From positions 186,001 to 250,000 of the forward strand of contig QEVG01000001.1 of assembly GCA_003576905.1 (NCBI GenBank): a stretch of 64,000 bases of DNA, in the 5' to 3' direction. The number at the start of each line of letters is the position of its first letter. Positions within the stretch are counted from its first letter, which is position 1. A program made the translations under genes and the position numbers. Below, piece by piece: positions 26,625-35,078 of this stretch. This stretch comes from Planctomycetota bacterium. Its GTDB lineage: Bacteria; Planctomycetota; Phycisphaerae; UBA1845; UTPLA1. Below the pieces are notes generated by a model that saw only the letters and a list, made by a program, of their open reading frames with translations, ran no database searches and was not told the DNA's origin.

Positions 26625-28067
26625 TCATTCCTTGCGTAGTACAAGGTCGCAGGTGCCCCGATACTCGCCATCCTCGGAACGCTCAAGCGGCGCGATGACG
26701 AACCCCTCGCGCTCGAAGATCGGTCGGTTCTCCCACGTCAGACGGTTGTCCCCCTCGAACATCATTTCGGTCACGAGTTTGCGATACCCGTCGGCCGTGA
26801 CCTCCAGGTGAATGTGCGCGGGAGGACCCTCTCCGGGGTAATGCCCGGGCCGGATCGTCCGCAGCAGGTACCATCCGTCTTCGCCCGTCCGCAGATAGGC
26901 AAAAAGACGCGGATTAAGCGAATCGCCCATGCTTCCGACGTCTCCGCCGCTCGATGAATAGTTGCCCTGAAGATCGGTGTGAAACGCATAGATCAGCGCG
27001 CGGTGAACCGCCTTGCCCCCCGTATCCCTTACGCTCCCGCGCACGACGAGCCGCTCACCCGGCTCGTCCGGTGTAATCATCGTGGCCTCCGCCTCATGCG
27101 AGAAAAGCCGGATCAGCTCCCGGAACTTCGGATTCTCGTGCAGGGCAAACAGCGCCGGGTCGGACAACACGACGCCGCCGCGCAGAATCCCCGCTCGAAG
27201 TTGCGACTCGATCATCGATAGCACCGCGTCCGGATTCGTTGCGATCCGCTCCCGCAGGCGAGCGGCCTCGCTCTTGCCCGACACATCAGGCCAGTATTCG
27301 TACTCCATGTACCGGGCGGTCTTCGCCGCCACATCCGGGCCGGTGAGTCGGGCCAACGCATGCAGGGCGCCGTCGATCCCCGCCGAAACGCCCGCGCTGG
27401 TAATGATGTCCCCGCTGTCCACATACCGCCGCGCATCCCAGACCTTCGTCCGAGGAGCCTCGCGGCGCAGGGCGTCCACCGCCCCGTGCCAGGTCGTTGC
27501 CTCGATCTCGTCCAGCAATCCGGCCTTGGCCAATACGAATGCGCCGGTACATACCGAGAGCATCATCTCGGTGTTGTTGGATGCTTTCTCGATCCAGTCC
27601 ATCAGTTCCGAGTTTCGCGTTACAACTCCGCTGTCGCCACCCGGTATGACCAGAACATCCGGCGCGGGGCAGTCAGAGATCGTGAAGTTCGGCGTGACGC
27701 GAAGAAATCCCTGGCTCACGATCGGATTCTGATCGACCCCGACCGTGAACACGTTAAATACGGGCTGCCCGGCGACGCGGGCCGCGGCGAACACCTCGGC
27801 CGGACCCGCAAAATCAAGGAGTTCGACGCCATCCCACAACAGGATCGCCACGTGCCGCAACGAGCTTCTCTCAACGAGCGTCATGTTGCAGCGGGGACAT
27901 CGGCCGGGCTTGTCAAAGGCCGCGTCGTGGCAATCCACCGGGCACGGCGGGCAGACGTACTTTTTCTGCGATGGGCTGTTTCTGATCTCGAGCCCCGGCG
28001 CGATGGCGGGGACCTGAAGAACCGACAGGAGGTATACCCAGGGCGCAATGGCTCCGTGACGGATCAT
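26625..28067 (-). CDS. Exported fusion: metal-binding motif + DJ-1/PfpI domain + intradiol dioxygenase-like domain
   Basis: A 480-residue protein with a signal peptide (YLLSVLQVPAIAPG), start ATG after GGAG at six bases. Residues about 35-67, YVCPPCPVDCHDAAF with PGRCPRCNMTLVE, match the heavy-metal-binding CP-x-CP / GxCPxCxMxL motif found before CusB and copper proteins. Residues about 70-260 are a DJ-1/PfpI-type domain with its nucleophile in SVCTGAFVLA followed by TTWHG. Residues about 340-480 resemble intradiol ring-cleavage dioxygenases: ALIYAFHTDLQGNY, YLLRTIRPGHYP and PAHIHLEV with His/Tyr metal ligands. Each part is a known fold; the combination is unusual. Export argues for periplasmic oxidation or metal-linked stress chemistry. 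Substrate not inferable. Confidence 0.82.
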   Translation of the reverse strand: MIRHGAIAPWVYLLSVLQVPAIAPGLEIRNSPSQKKYVCPPCPVDCHDAAFDKPGRCPRCNMTLVERSSLRHVAILLWDGVELLDFAGPAEVFAAARVAGQPVFNVFTVGVDQNPIVSQGFLRVTPNFTISDCPAPDVLVIPGGDSGVVTRNSELMDWIEKASNNTEMMLSVCTGAFVLAKAGLLDEIEATTWHGAVDALRREAPRTKVWDARRYVDSGDIITSAGVSAGIDGALHALARLTGPDVAAKTARYMEYEYWPDVSGKSEAARLRERIATNPDAVLSMIESQLRAGILRGGVVLSDPALFALHENPKFRELIRLFSHEAEATMITPDEPGERLVVRGSVRDTGGKAVHRALIYAFHTDLQGNYSSSGGDVGSMGDSLNPRLFAYLRTGEDGWYLLRTIRPGHYPGEGPPAHIHLEVTADGYRKLVTEMMFEGDNRLTWENRPIFEREGFVIAPLERSEDGEYRGTCDLVLRKE

Positions 28068-28183
28068 GGGATGCTCCGATCTGCGGATTGGCTCGCACCG
28101 AGGGCCGGGAGGAGGCAGCGGGTTTTCGCGCGAACCCGCCGCGCAAGTGTCCGAATCCAGCCCTCGCCTGTTAAAACGCTCCG

Positions 28184-30046
28184 TTATCTCGACGCTTTCG
28201 CGGATTCAGGCGGCCGCACCGCATGAGGCGCCTCTCCCTGATCGGACGTGTTCACCAGGGCGCTTGTCGCTTCCGGTTGCTTCGCGGGGACCCAGTCGAT
28301 ATAGCCGATCATCATCTCTTCCCATGTCTGCTCGCCCCATTTGACCGGCTTGGTGGGGTCTGGATTGTCGAAGTTCTTGTCGGAATTATCGAAGATGCCG
28401 ATGCACTCGATCTTCGACCCTTTGCGAACCAGAAGGGGCTTCTTCAGGATGTAGGATTCCTGCCAGTTGAAGTCATAGTCTGTAACAGACAGGACGGTCC
28501 GCTGCGCGCCGCTTGCGTCGTGGAGTATGTATTTCCACGATCTCCCTCGTGTGTGCATGTGCGGGAAAAACGAAAGGACTTCGATGTCCTCCGGCGGGGA
28601 GAATTCCGCGCGGACTTCGTGTCCCGCCGCCCCCGCAGGAATTTCGAAGTTCATGTTGTAGATGCCCCGGGTGGACACTTCGCGCTCAATCGCACCCTTC
28701 GAGAATTTCAGGCCGATCGCCGACCGGTCGCGCTGCGGCTTGCCATTGGTCGTGTAGTGCATCTGGAGCACGATCTTGGCGCCGGCCGGAAGCCGCTTGG
28801 CGCAGCCTTTCGGAAAGATGGAGGGCGTATCGCCCGGTACCGTGGCGCAAAGAAACCCATCCTCCAGCCCCAGTTGATCGGTCTTGCCTCGTCCATTCTT
28901 GGGATCGACGATGAATGCAAGTATGTGATGCACAACCTCGGGTGCGCCCGGATGCGCCTCCATGGCCACGATCCACTTGTCCTCCTTGAAGTCGGTGGGA
29001 ATCTCAAAATACTTGTACTCCACCGTCCCATCCTTGGGCACCAGGAACGACTCGGCCATGTAATAAACTTTGTCGGGCTTACCGATTCGCCATTGTTTCG
29101 GCCATTTCTTCGGCGGCGGTTCGCTCTTTACGTCCCCGCGCGGCATATCGCCGTCCAGCCACGCCAGCAGCGTCTCCTTCTCCTTCTTCGATAGTTTCCG
29201 CTCGTTGATAAAGTGCCCGTCGAATTCTTTGTCGGCGTTCCACGGAGGCATGCGGCCGTCGCGAACGACCATGCCGATCATGGCCGACCAGCCCGTCACC
29301 TGCTCATAGCTGTCAAGGGGAAACGGCCCGACCTGGCCCGGGCGGTGACAGGAAACACAGTTTTCCTGAATGATCCTCGCCACCTGCCCCGCGTAGGTGA
29401 TCTTGGATCCTGCGGATTTGCCCTTACTGCGAGATTCGCCGCGAGTAATCAGGCAACCCGGTGCCGCCGTCCGCGTCACCTGCGGGTCCTTCCCCTTCAG
29501 CGCGGCGTCGATCGCCTTTTGCAGATACTTGACCTTCGGCTTGTCTCGCTTCTCGCCCAGTGCGTATTGATCATCGATCATCCCGCGATAGCGAACGACC
29601 CGCTTCTTGTCGATTACAAATACCTCGGTCGATGTCCGGGCATCGAGTTGCCGGGTCAGTTCCTGGTTCTTGTCTTGTAGCATCGGGAATCCGACGCCCC
29701 GGTCCTTCGCTTCCTTGTGAATCGCCTTGAGAGCGTCTTTCGGACTGGCATTTATCCCCACAAAGTGCACGCCCTTCGACGCATATTTTTTGCTGAGCTC
29801 AGCGAGCCGCGGCATGTACCGCTCGCTGATCGGGCATCCCAGACCCGTGAAGGCGAGCACCAGCACCTTGCCTTTGTGATAGTCGAGAAGCTTGACTTCC
29901 TTTCCTTTCATGTCTCGAAGCGTCGCATTCTTCAATTCTGCGTTTACGCGGTCCTCCGGGGTGGCAAGCGTGCGCGTGGCCACGACCGCCATGATCACAA
30001 GGGCAAACACCGCCAAGGCTGTCCGACCCGCCCGATCCATGCTCAT
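28184..30046 (-). CDS. Exported redoxin + cytochrome c + copper monooxygenase-like fusion protein
   Basis: A 620-residue protein; start ATG 30046 lies eight bases after GGGAG and gives a signal/anchor (TALAVFALVIMAVVATRTLA). Residues about 45-185 are a thioredoxin-like redoxin (GKVLVLAFTGLGCPISERYMP) with only one Cys of the usual pair. Around residue 240 there is a single-haem cytochrome c segment NCVSCHRPGQVGP with a later M-P-P-W as probable axial Met. The C-terminal half contains EVVHHILAF, VLQMHYTTNG and FFPHMHTRG, the His and Met ligands of type II ascorbate-dependent copper monooxygenase folds. This architecture recurs in Planctomycetota. Periplasmic redox enzyme; substrate unknown. 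Confidence 0.85.
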   Translation of the reverse strand: MSMDRAGRTALAVFALVIMAVVATRTLATPEDRVNAELKNATLRDMKGKEVKLLDYHKGKVLVLAFTGLGCPISERYMPRLAELSKKYASKGVHFVGINASPKDALKAIHKEAKDRGVGFPMLQDKNQELTRQLDARTSTEVFVIDKKRVVRYRGMIDDQYALGEKRDKPKVKYLQKAIDAALKGKDPQVTRTAAPGCLITRGESRSKGKSAGSKITYAGQVARIIQENCVSCHRPGQVGPFPLDSYEQVTGWSAMIGMVVRDGRMPPWNADKEFDGHFINERKLSKKEKETLLAWLDGDMPRGDVKSEPPPKKWPKQWRIGKPDKVYYMAESFLVPKDGTVEYKYFEIPTDFKEDKWIVAMEAHPGAPEVVHHILAFIVDPKNGRGKTDQLGLEDGFLCATVPGDTPSIFPKGCAKRLPAGAKIVLQMHYTTNGKPQRDRSAIGLKFSKGAIEREVSTRGIYNMNFEIPAGAAGHEVRAEFSPPEDIEVLSFFPHMHTRGRSWKYILHDASGAQRTVLSVTDYDFNWQESYILKKPLLVRKGSKIECIGIFDNSDKNFDNPDPTKPVKWGEQTWEEMMIGYIDWVPAKQPEATSALVNTSDQGEAPHAVRPPESAKASR

Positions 30047-30180
30047 CTCATTTGCTCCCGGCAAATCGTAAACCGATGTCCAGAATCGGAAGGCGCGTGG
30101 ATTTCCCGCGAACCGACCCGTGCCCGACCCTCTATTTGAATACGTATCGGCCGGATCACCTTCACACGAAAAAGGCCTGT

Positions 30181-30843
30181 TCACTGGCTCGCCGGCCTGC
30201 CCGCAAACTGCCGAAACTCCTCTCTGAGCCGGGCGACTTCCGCCGCGAGTGCGTCAATGCGCGCTTCCAGTGCCGCATGCGCCGCCAGTTCTTCCGGCAT
30301 CAGTTCGCCCTCTCGCGTCGGTACCGACAACGGCAGCTCAGCCGATTCAATGCGTCCGCCAAGGAGCTGGGCCCAGCGCGTCGTGCTCTGCCCGGGCAGT
30401 CGCGAGAGTTCGACGGCCATCGGGGGATCGCACGTCTGAAGTTCCTTTAGAAGCTCCGAAAGGAACGGTCCATCCCCCAGGGGAGCCATGCGCGACGCGC
30501 GGGCACGCAACTCGCCCAGGGTCTGCGGCCCACGCAGCATGAGCTCCGCCATGATCGCCCGCTGGGCCGCGTTCCACCCGAACCGTTTCTCGACGTCATG
30601 CTGAAATCGGTTGGACCGCGCGCCGCGCTGTGTGTCGCCCAGGGACGCGAGCCGCCAGTTCTGCAATTCGTGCAGCGCGGCCGCAACCTCTCCTTCCGTC
30701 ACGTTCATCACCGGCTCGCGGTTCGTCTTTTGATTGCACCCCAGCGTGAGCGCATTGAGCGTGATCGGGTACGTATCCGGGTTGGTCATCGACTTCTCAA
30801 TCAGGACCCCCAGTACGCGAAGCTCGATGGGTTTCAGTTCCAT
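30181..30843 (-). CDS. YceH family protein (UPF0502/DUF480)
   Basis: A 220-residue cytoplasmic protein matching the YceH/DUF480 family: starts MELKPIELRVLGVLIEKSMTNPDTYPIT, then LTLGCNQKTNREPVM and a second winged-helix unit AELMLRGPQTLGELRARA. Tandem winged-helix domains suggest nucleic-acid binding, but the function is not known. The C-terminal ~40 residues (AALEARIDALAAEVARLREEFRQF) form a coiled coil. Start at ATG 30843, after AGGAG. Lies 26 bases behind the molybdopterin oxidoreductase gene on the same strand, possibly one operon. Confidence 0.92.
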   Translation of the reverse strand: MELKPIELRVLGVLIEKSMTNPDTYPITLNALTLGCNQKTNREPVMNVTEGEVAAALHELQNWRLASLGDTQRGARSNRFQHDVEKRFGWNAAQRAIMAELMLRGPQTLGELRARASRMAPLGDGPFLSELLKELQTCDPPMAVELSRLPGQSTTRWAQLLGGRIESAELPLSVPTREGELMPEELAAHAALEARIDALAAEVARLREEFRQFAGRPASQ

Positions 30844-30869
30844 GAATGAGTCGCTCCTTGCGGCGAAGG

Positions 30870-31508
30870 TCAGTCCGCGCGATACCTCTCTTCGCGCCAG
30901 GGGTCGCCCCGCATGTGGTAGCCGTTTTCTTCCCAGAAACCCGGACGATCCGTCGTGATGACTTCGACGCGCCGCACCCACTTGGCGCTCTTCCAGAAAT
31001 ACAGCCTCGGCACGACGACCCGCACCGGCCCCCCGTGATGCGGTGTCAGCGGCTTGCCGTCGTGCATCAGCGCAAACAGGCAGTCCTCGCCAAGAAAGTC
31101 CTCCAGCGAAAGATTCGTCGACCACGCCCCGCCGGAACCCTCGTACGCGTGCAGAAGCACAAACCGCGCCTCCGGAAGAAGCCGGACTGCCGCCATGACC
31201 GACGCCGTGCTTGGCCCCTCAAACACGTTGTCCAGCCGCGACCACGTCGTCACACAATGGATGTCGCAATGAACCCGCGCCCGCGGGAGCCGCGAGAACG
31301 TCTCCCAGTCAAGCCGCACCGGCGTCTCCACCGCCCCGTCGATCGTCAGCGACCATTGCGCGGTTTCAATGCGCGGGACTGTTCCATGATGCAGAACCGG
31401 CCAGTTCCGGGTCAGCATCTGACCCGGCGGCAACCGGTCGGCACGCCGCGTATCCCTGCTGTGAATCAACTCGGGAACCTCGCAATCCGGACTGCCGTGC
31501 GTTTCCAT
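30870..31508 (-). CDS. Sulfite-oxidase-type molybdopterin oxidoreductase
   Basis: A 212-residue single-domain enzyme of the SUOX/YedY fold. The molybdenum-coordinating Cys is in CDIHCVTTWSRLDNVFEG; LHAYEGSGGAWSTNLSLEDFL, PLTPHHGGPVRVVVPRLYFWKSAKW and the ending FWEENGYHMRGDPWREERY are the family blocks around the cofactor. No signal peptide and no haem or dimerisation domain, so it represents the short cytoplasmic subfamily whose substrate is unknown. Its ATG lies only eight bases after a TATAAT on the same strand, so the mRNA may be leaderless. Confidence 0.92.
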   Translation of the reverse strand: METHGSPDCEVPELIHSRDTRRADRLPPGQMLTRNWPVLHHGTVPRIETAQWSLTIDGAVETPVRLDWETFSRLPRARVHCDIHCVTTWSRLDNVFEGPSTASVMAAVRLLPEARFVLLHAYEGSGGAWSTNLSLEDFLGEDCLFALMHDGKPLTPHHGGPVRVVVPRLYFWKSAKWVRRVEVITTDRPGFWEENGYHMRGDPWREERYRAD

Positions 31509-31516
31509 GGCGGTCG

Positions 31517-31522
31517 ATTATA
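31517..31522 (-). promoter_or_regulatory. Candidate -10 box of a leaderless transcript
   Basis: Minus strand TATAAT at 31522-31517 is followed by eight bases and then the ATG of the molybdopterin oxidoreductase (31508). Transcription would start within one or two bases of the start codon. The -35 region (GTTCAT at a 17-base spacing) is weak. Confidence 0.4.
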
Positions 31523-31730
31523 CTGGTGTGATATTCGCGATGAACTGCAATACGTCAGGACTTTTTCCGTTATTGTATGTGGGCGGTGCAGGGGAGGGTC
31601 TGGCCGCGGCCATCGCGTACTGACCGGGCGTGCGGGTCCCGGCAGTTCCCCCTCCCGGGTTGCTACGCTCCGCGACCGGGTGGATACGCACGTCCACGCG
31701 GGTCGATGCTCGCTGAATGGAGGCACGACG

Positions 31731-32771
31731 ATGACAACCCCATCTTTCAGCGTCCTCATCTTTTTCGCAACCGTGTCCACTCTTTGGGCGCAGCCTCAAT
31801 CGGCTCCGCCCGCCGGGGGCGCGCAGGAACAACCCGAATCCGCCGGTACGAACGATCGCGAAGCGCGCCGCGAAAGGCGGCGGGAGCGATGGGAGCGCAT
31901 CCGCAATGCAACGCCTGCCGAGCGAGCTGAAATGCGCATCGACCGAATGGTCGATCGAGCGACCCGAACCTATGACCTCGATGAAATGCAGCGGGTCATG
32001 GTAAAACAGGAGATGCTCCGCATCCAGGCCGAGCGGCGCGCCGCGATGGGCGCCGACGCCGAAGAATACGACCGCCTGCGCGAGCGTGTGTTCGACTTCT
32101 GGAGCCAGCGGCGCGAGCCGGGCCCGGAGAATGACCAGAATCGCGACGGCCGTCGACGCCGCCGCGAGCTGCGCGACAACCCCGAATTCCGACAGCTCCG
32201 CGACCAGATGCGCGAGTTCGAGGAGAAGTATCCCATGGACTGGGATGCCGCCGCAGAGCGCATTGAATCCCTACTTCCGCCGGAGCAGGTGGAACGCGGT
32301 CGCCACCGACGACAGGAGTTCGAGAATCGGCGGCGAGATCGGGGCCGCAGAGAAGACCGCGGCGGCCGCCGCGCCACGCTGCAGGCTGAGAATGCGCCGG
32401 CGCAAACTGCGCCGGAGGCCGCCCAGGCGGTACCTGCAAAACCTCCAACCCCGCAATCCGACGCCCGACCCAACTCCAAGGCCGAACATCCGTGGGAGGT
32501 TTACACCCGCCAGTTCATCGCCCGGCACGAACTGACCGAAGCCCAGACCACCGCGGCGTATGCGATTCTTCAGGACATCCGCGCCCGCGCCGCCCAGATG
32601 GAGACTGCGCTTGCCGACCGGCTCCAGGAAGCCGCCCGAATCCGGGACTCCGTCTCGCGCCAGAACCGAATCACCGAACTGCGTGCGCCGATCGAGGACC
32701 TTTTCTCCGTGCTCAAGGCCCGCCTTGACGGTCTCTTGACCACGGCCCAGCGGCAGCGCGCCGGCCTTTAA
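31731..32771 (+). CDS. Exported, highly charged Spy-like helical protein
   Basis: A 346-residue protein with a clear start (GGAGG seven bases before ATG 31731) and signal peptide ending at WAQPQ. The mature protein is extremely rich in Arg and Glu (RREARRERRRERWERIRN-type runs, NRRRDRGRREDRGGRR), mostly helical, with a Pro/Ala/Gln linker in the middle. The C-terminal segment HELTEAQTTAAYAILQDIRARAAQ resembles the LTxxQ-type helices of periplasmic Spy/CpxP proteins. A periplasmic chaperone or stress sensor is possible; no firm family assignment. Gene stands between divergent units. Confidence 0.75.
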   Translation: MTTPSFSVLIFFATVSTLWAQPQSAPPAGGAQEQPESAGTNDREARRERRRERWERIRNATPAERAEMRIDRMVDRATRTYDLDEMQRVMVKQEMLRIQAERRAAMGADAEEYDRLRERVFDFWSQRREPGPENDQNRDGRRRRRELRDNPEFRQLRDQMREFEEKYPMDWDAAAERIESLLPPEQVERGRHRRQEFENRRRDRGRREDRGGRRATLQAENAPAQTAPEAAQAVPAKPPTPQSDARPNSKAEHPWEVYTRQFIARHELTEAQTTAAYAILQDIRARAAQMETALADRLQEAARIRDSVSRQNRITELRAPIEDLFSVLKARLDGLLTTAQRQRAGL

Positions 32772-32863
32772 CGCACGCTTTCTCTATGGTTTAGATCGCT
32801 CGACAGAAGGCCGCTCGCGCGCCATAATGGCGATTTTCCCCGGAGACCACGGGCAAAGACCGC

Positions 32864-35059
32864 ATGCCATACGAAGCACTCGAATCCCTCGCAAGAAGCA
32901 ATCGCTGGACCGACCTCGAACAGCAGTGGCTCAGCGCCATCGAACAGCCGGACTTCGACGAAGACGGATTGCTTTCCGTCATCGATCTGATGGTCAAGGC
33001 CGGCCAGGGCAAACTCGCCGACACCCTTGGCTGGGCATGGCTCTCGCAACTCAAGCAGAAGCGCAGGCCCGCCGAAGTTCTCGAGATTGGTCGCCATCTC
33101 CTTGTCCACCTGTCCGACGGCGGCGAACTACGCGACGAGATCCTCGGCCTCTTCCGGCAGACCTACGCCGACCGGGCCGACCTTGAAAAATGGGTGGACC
33201 GATCCGGCCTCAAGGCCGGAAAATCCGTGCGCCGTGCCCTGCGCTTCATTGATGTCGGCCTTCAGCTTCGCGACGGCGCGTTCCTCATTCACCGCACCGA
33301 GGACCAGGCCGCCCAGGTGATTTCGATTGATCTCGACGCCGATGAGGTCGTGATCAAGTCCGGCCGGCGATCGCAGACCCTGGACATTGCCTCAGTCGTC
33401 GATGACTACAACGTCGCCGACGAAAACGACTTCCGCGTGCTCCAGCAGCTTCATCCGGAAAAAATCGAGGACCTCCTTAAGAACGATCCCTGCACGCTTG
33501 CGATCGGCATCCTTCGCGCCCACAACAACAAGTTGAACCGCGACGCGTTCAAGCTCGTCCTCGTGCCGCGCTTCCTCGACGCCGCCGGCTGGTCGGACTG
33601 GTGGTCCCGTCTCCGCGCCGAAGTCAAGAAATCCGCCAATCTGCGCATCGAGGGCCGGTCGCCGATGTTCATCATCTACGACCCGGTCGGCCGCACCCCC
33701 GAAGACGATATGTGGGCCAACTTTGAAAAATCCGAACAGCCGCGCGAATGGCTCGAACAGGTCGAAGGCTACCTCCGCGATTGCCGGGAACAGAAACGAG
33801 CGGCAGACAAGTCCTTCCTCGATCGCGTTCAGACGGGCCTCGTCGAGCGGATAAACCGCTTCCGCCGCCACAAGGAGCCCGCCCTGGCCTTCGCGACGGC
33901 CCTTGTCCTCGAACGGCTTGCCGCCGACGGCCTGACCACCGCCATTGATGCCCACGGAATGGCACTTCAGGCCCTCCGCGAAGCGAAGAATCCCGCCGCC
34001 ATGGTCGCGACCGTCACCGATGCGCGGCTCTGGCCCCTCGCCGTCGCCGCCGTCGAACAGGCCCTGCCCGACAAATGGCCCGACGTCTTCGCAGAGCTCA
34101 TTCTCGTCTGTCCGGCCGGCCAATGCGACGTCCTCGCCAAGCGCATCGAAAAAGCAGGCCGCGGTGATCTCCTTCAGGCCATCGCCGACCGCGCCCTCGC
34201 CGAACCGGGACGATACACCGACGCCCTCATGTGGATCTGGAAAGGCCCCGGCGTCTCCACCGAGCTGAAAGTGCCGACGCTTCCCGAACTCATCACCCTC
34301 ATTCTCGGCTTGGTCGGCCCCGCCCGCATGTCCGAGGGCAAGGCCGCCGGCCAGTCAGTCAACGAGCTTCGCGCCAAGGTGCGCACCGGCCTGTCCGCCC
34401 GGGATTACGAACGCTTCCGCGCATGCGTCAGGGACCTTAATGACGCCATGGGACCGGCCATCCGCAGGCTCGTCGACCGCGCCGAGGGCCTCGGCCCCAG
34501 CGTCCAGGATGACATGGCCAACATCGTTCGCGCCCGCTTCCCGCACATGTACGCCAAGCCGAAGGTCGCCGTGTGGGACGACGACAGCGTGCTATACTTC
34601 ACTCATGCCGGCCTCAAGGCGAAGGAAGACGAGCTCGCGGAGATCGTAAACGTCAAGATGCGCGAGAACGCCAAGGCCATCGGAGAAGCCGCCGCCCACG
34701 GCGACCTCTCCGAAAACTCCGAATACAAGTTCGCACTCGAGGAGCGCGACCTCCTCCGGGCCCGCGTCGCGAAGCTCAACCGTGAGCTTTCCATCGCCAG
34801 GCTCCTCGATCCCCAGGATGTCCCCACCGACCACGTCAGCATCGGGCAGCGCATCACCCTCGCCCCCGAAAACGGCGGTCAATCCCTGGTTATCACCGTC
34901 CTCGGCTTCGACGAATCCGACATTGGTCGCCGCGTGTTTTCATATCACAGCCCACTGGCCCGCCAGGTGCTCGGAAAGAAGCCCGGCGACCCGGTCGCCG
35001 TGAGCCTGGACGGAATCGCGGGCGAGTACCGCGTCGACAAGATCGAACGGGCCCTTTGA
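32864..35059 (+). CDS. greA: Transcription elongation factor GreA fused to a ~570-residue N-terminal region
   Basis: A 731-residue protein. The last ~155 residues are complete GreA: coiled coil with the acidic tip motif AAHGDLSENSEYKFALEERDLLRARV (the Asp and Glu that stimulate RNA cleavage are present), then ISIGQR-like HVSIGQRITL and the FKBP-like C-terminal domain ending PVAVSLDGIAGEYRVDKIE. The first ~570 residues are helical, TPR-like in spacing, without a recognised family. Chlamydial GreA also carries a very long N-terminal extension, so this is a PVC-type form. Role: rescues backtracked RNA polymerase; the N-terminal part may tether other partners. Ends 19 bases before the EamA transporter. 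Confidence 0.9.
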   Translation: MPYEALESLARSNRWTDLEQQWLSAIEQPDFDEDGLLSVIDLMVKAGQGKLADTLGWAWLSQLKQKRRPAEVLEIGRHLLVHLSDGGELRDEILGLFRQTYADRADLEKWVDRSGLKAGKSVRRALRFIDVGLQLRDGAFLIHRTEDQAAQVISIDLDADEVVIKSGRRSQTLDIASVVDDYNVADENDFRVLQQLHPEKIEDLLKNDPCTLAIGILRAHNNKLNRDAFKLVLVPRFLDAAGWSDWWSRLRAEVKKSANLRIEGRSPMFIIYDPVGRTPEDDMWANFEKSEQPREWLEQVEGYLRDCREQKRAADKSFLDRVQTGLVERINRFRRHKEPALAFATALVLERLAADGLTTAIDAHGMALQALREAKNPAAMVATVTDARLWPLAVAAVEQALPDKWPDVFAELILVCPAGQCDVLAKRIEKAGRGDLLQAIADRALAEPGRYTDALMWIWKGPGVSTELKVPTLPELITLILGLVGPARMSEGKAAGQSVNELRAKVRTGLSARDYERFRACVRDLNDAMGPAIRRLVDRAEGLGPSVQDDMANIVRARFPHMYAKPKVAVWDDDSVLYFTHAGLKAKEDELAEIVNVKMRENAKAIGEAAAHGDLSENSEYKFALEERDLLRARVAKLNRELSIARLLDPQDVPTDHVSIGQRITLAPENGGQSLVITVLGFDESDIGRRVFSYHSPLARQVLGKKPGDPVAVSLDGIAGEYRVDKIERAL

Positions 35060-35078
35060 CCGGCGCAAGGTCAATCCC

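Noticed and set aside
26468-26686. 72-codon reverse frame between the ankyrin gene and the DJ-1 fusion
   Set aside because: It spans the inverted-repeat element and overlaps the end of the fusion gene by 62 bases; no motif or ribosome site. A real short gene cannot be fully excluded.
30846-31730. N-terminal extension of the charged exported protein up to 30846
   Set aside because: The real start at 31731 has GGAGG and a signal peptide; upstream sequence is antisense to the oxidoreductase gene.
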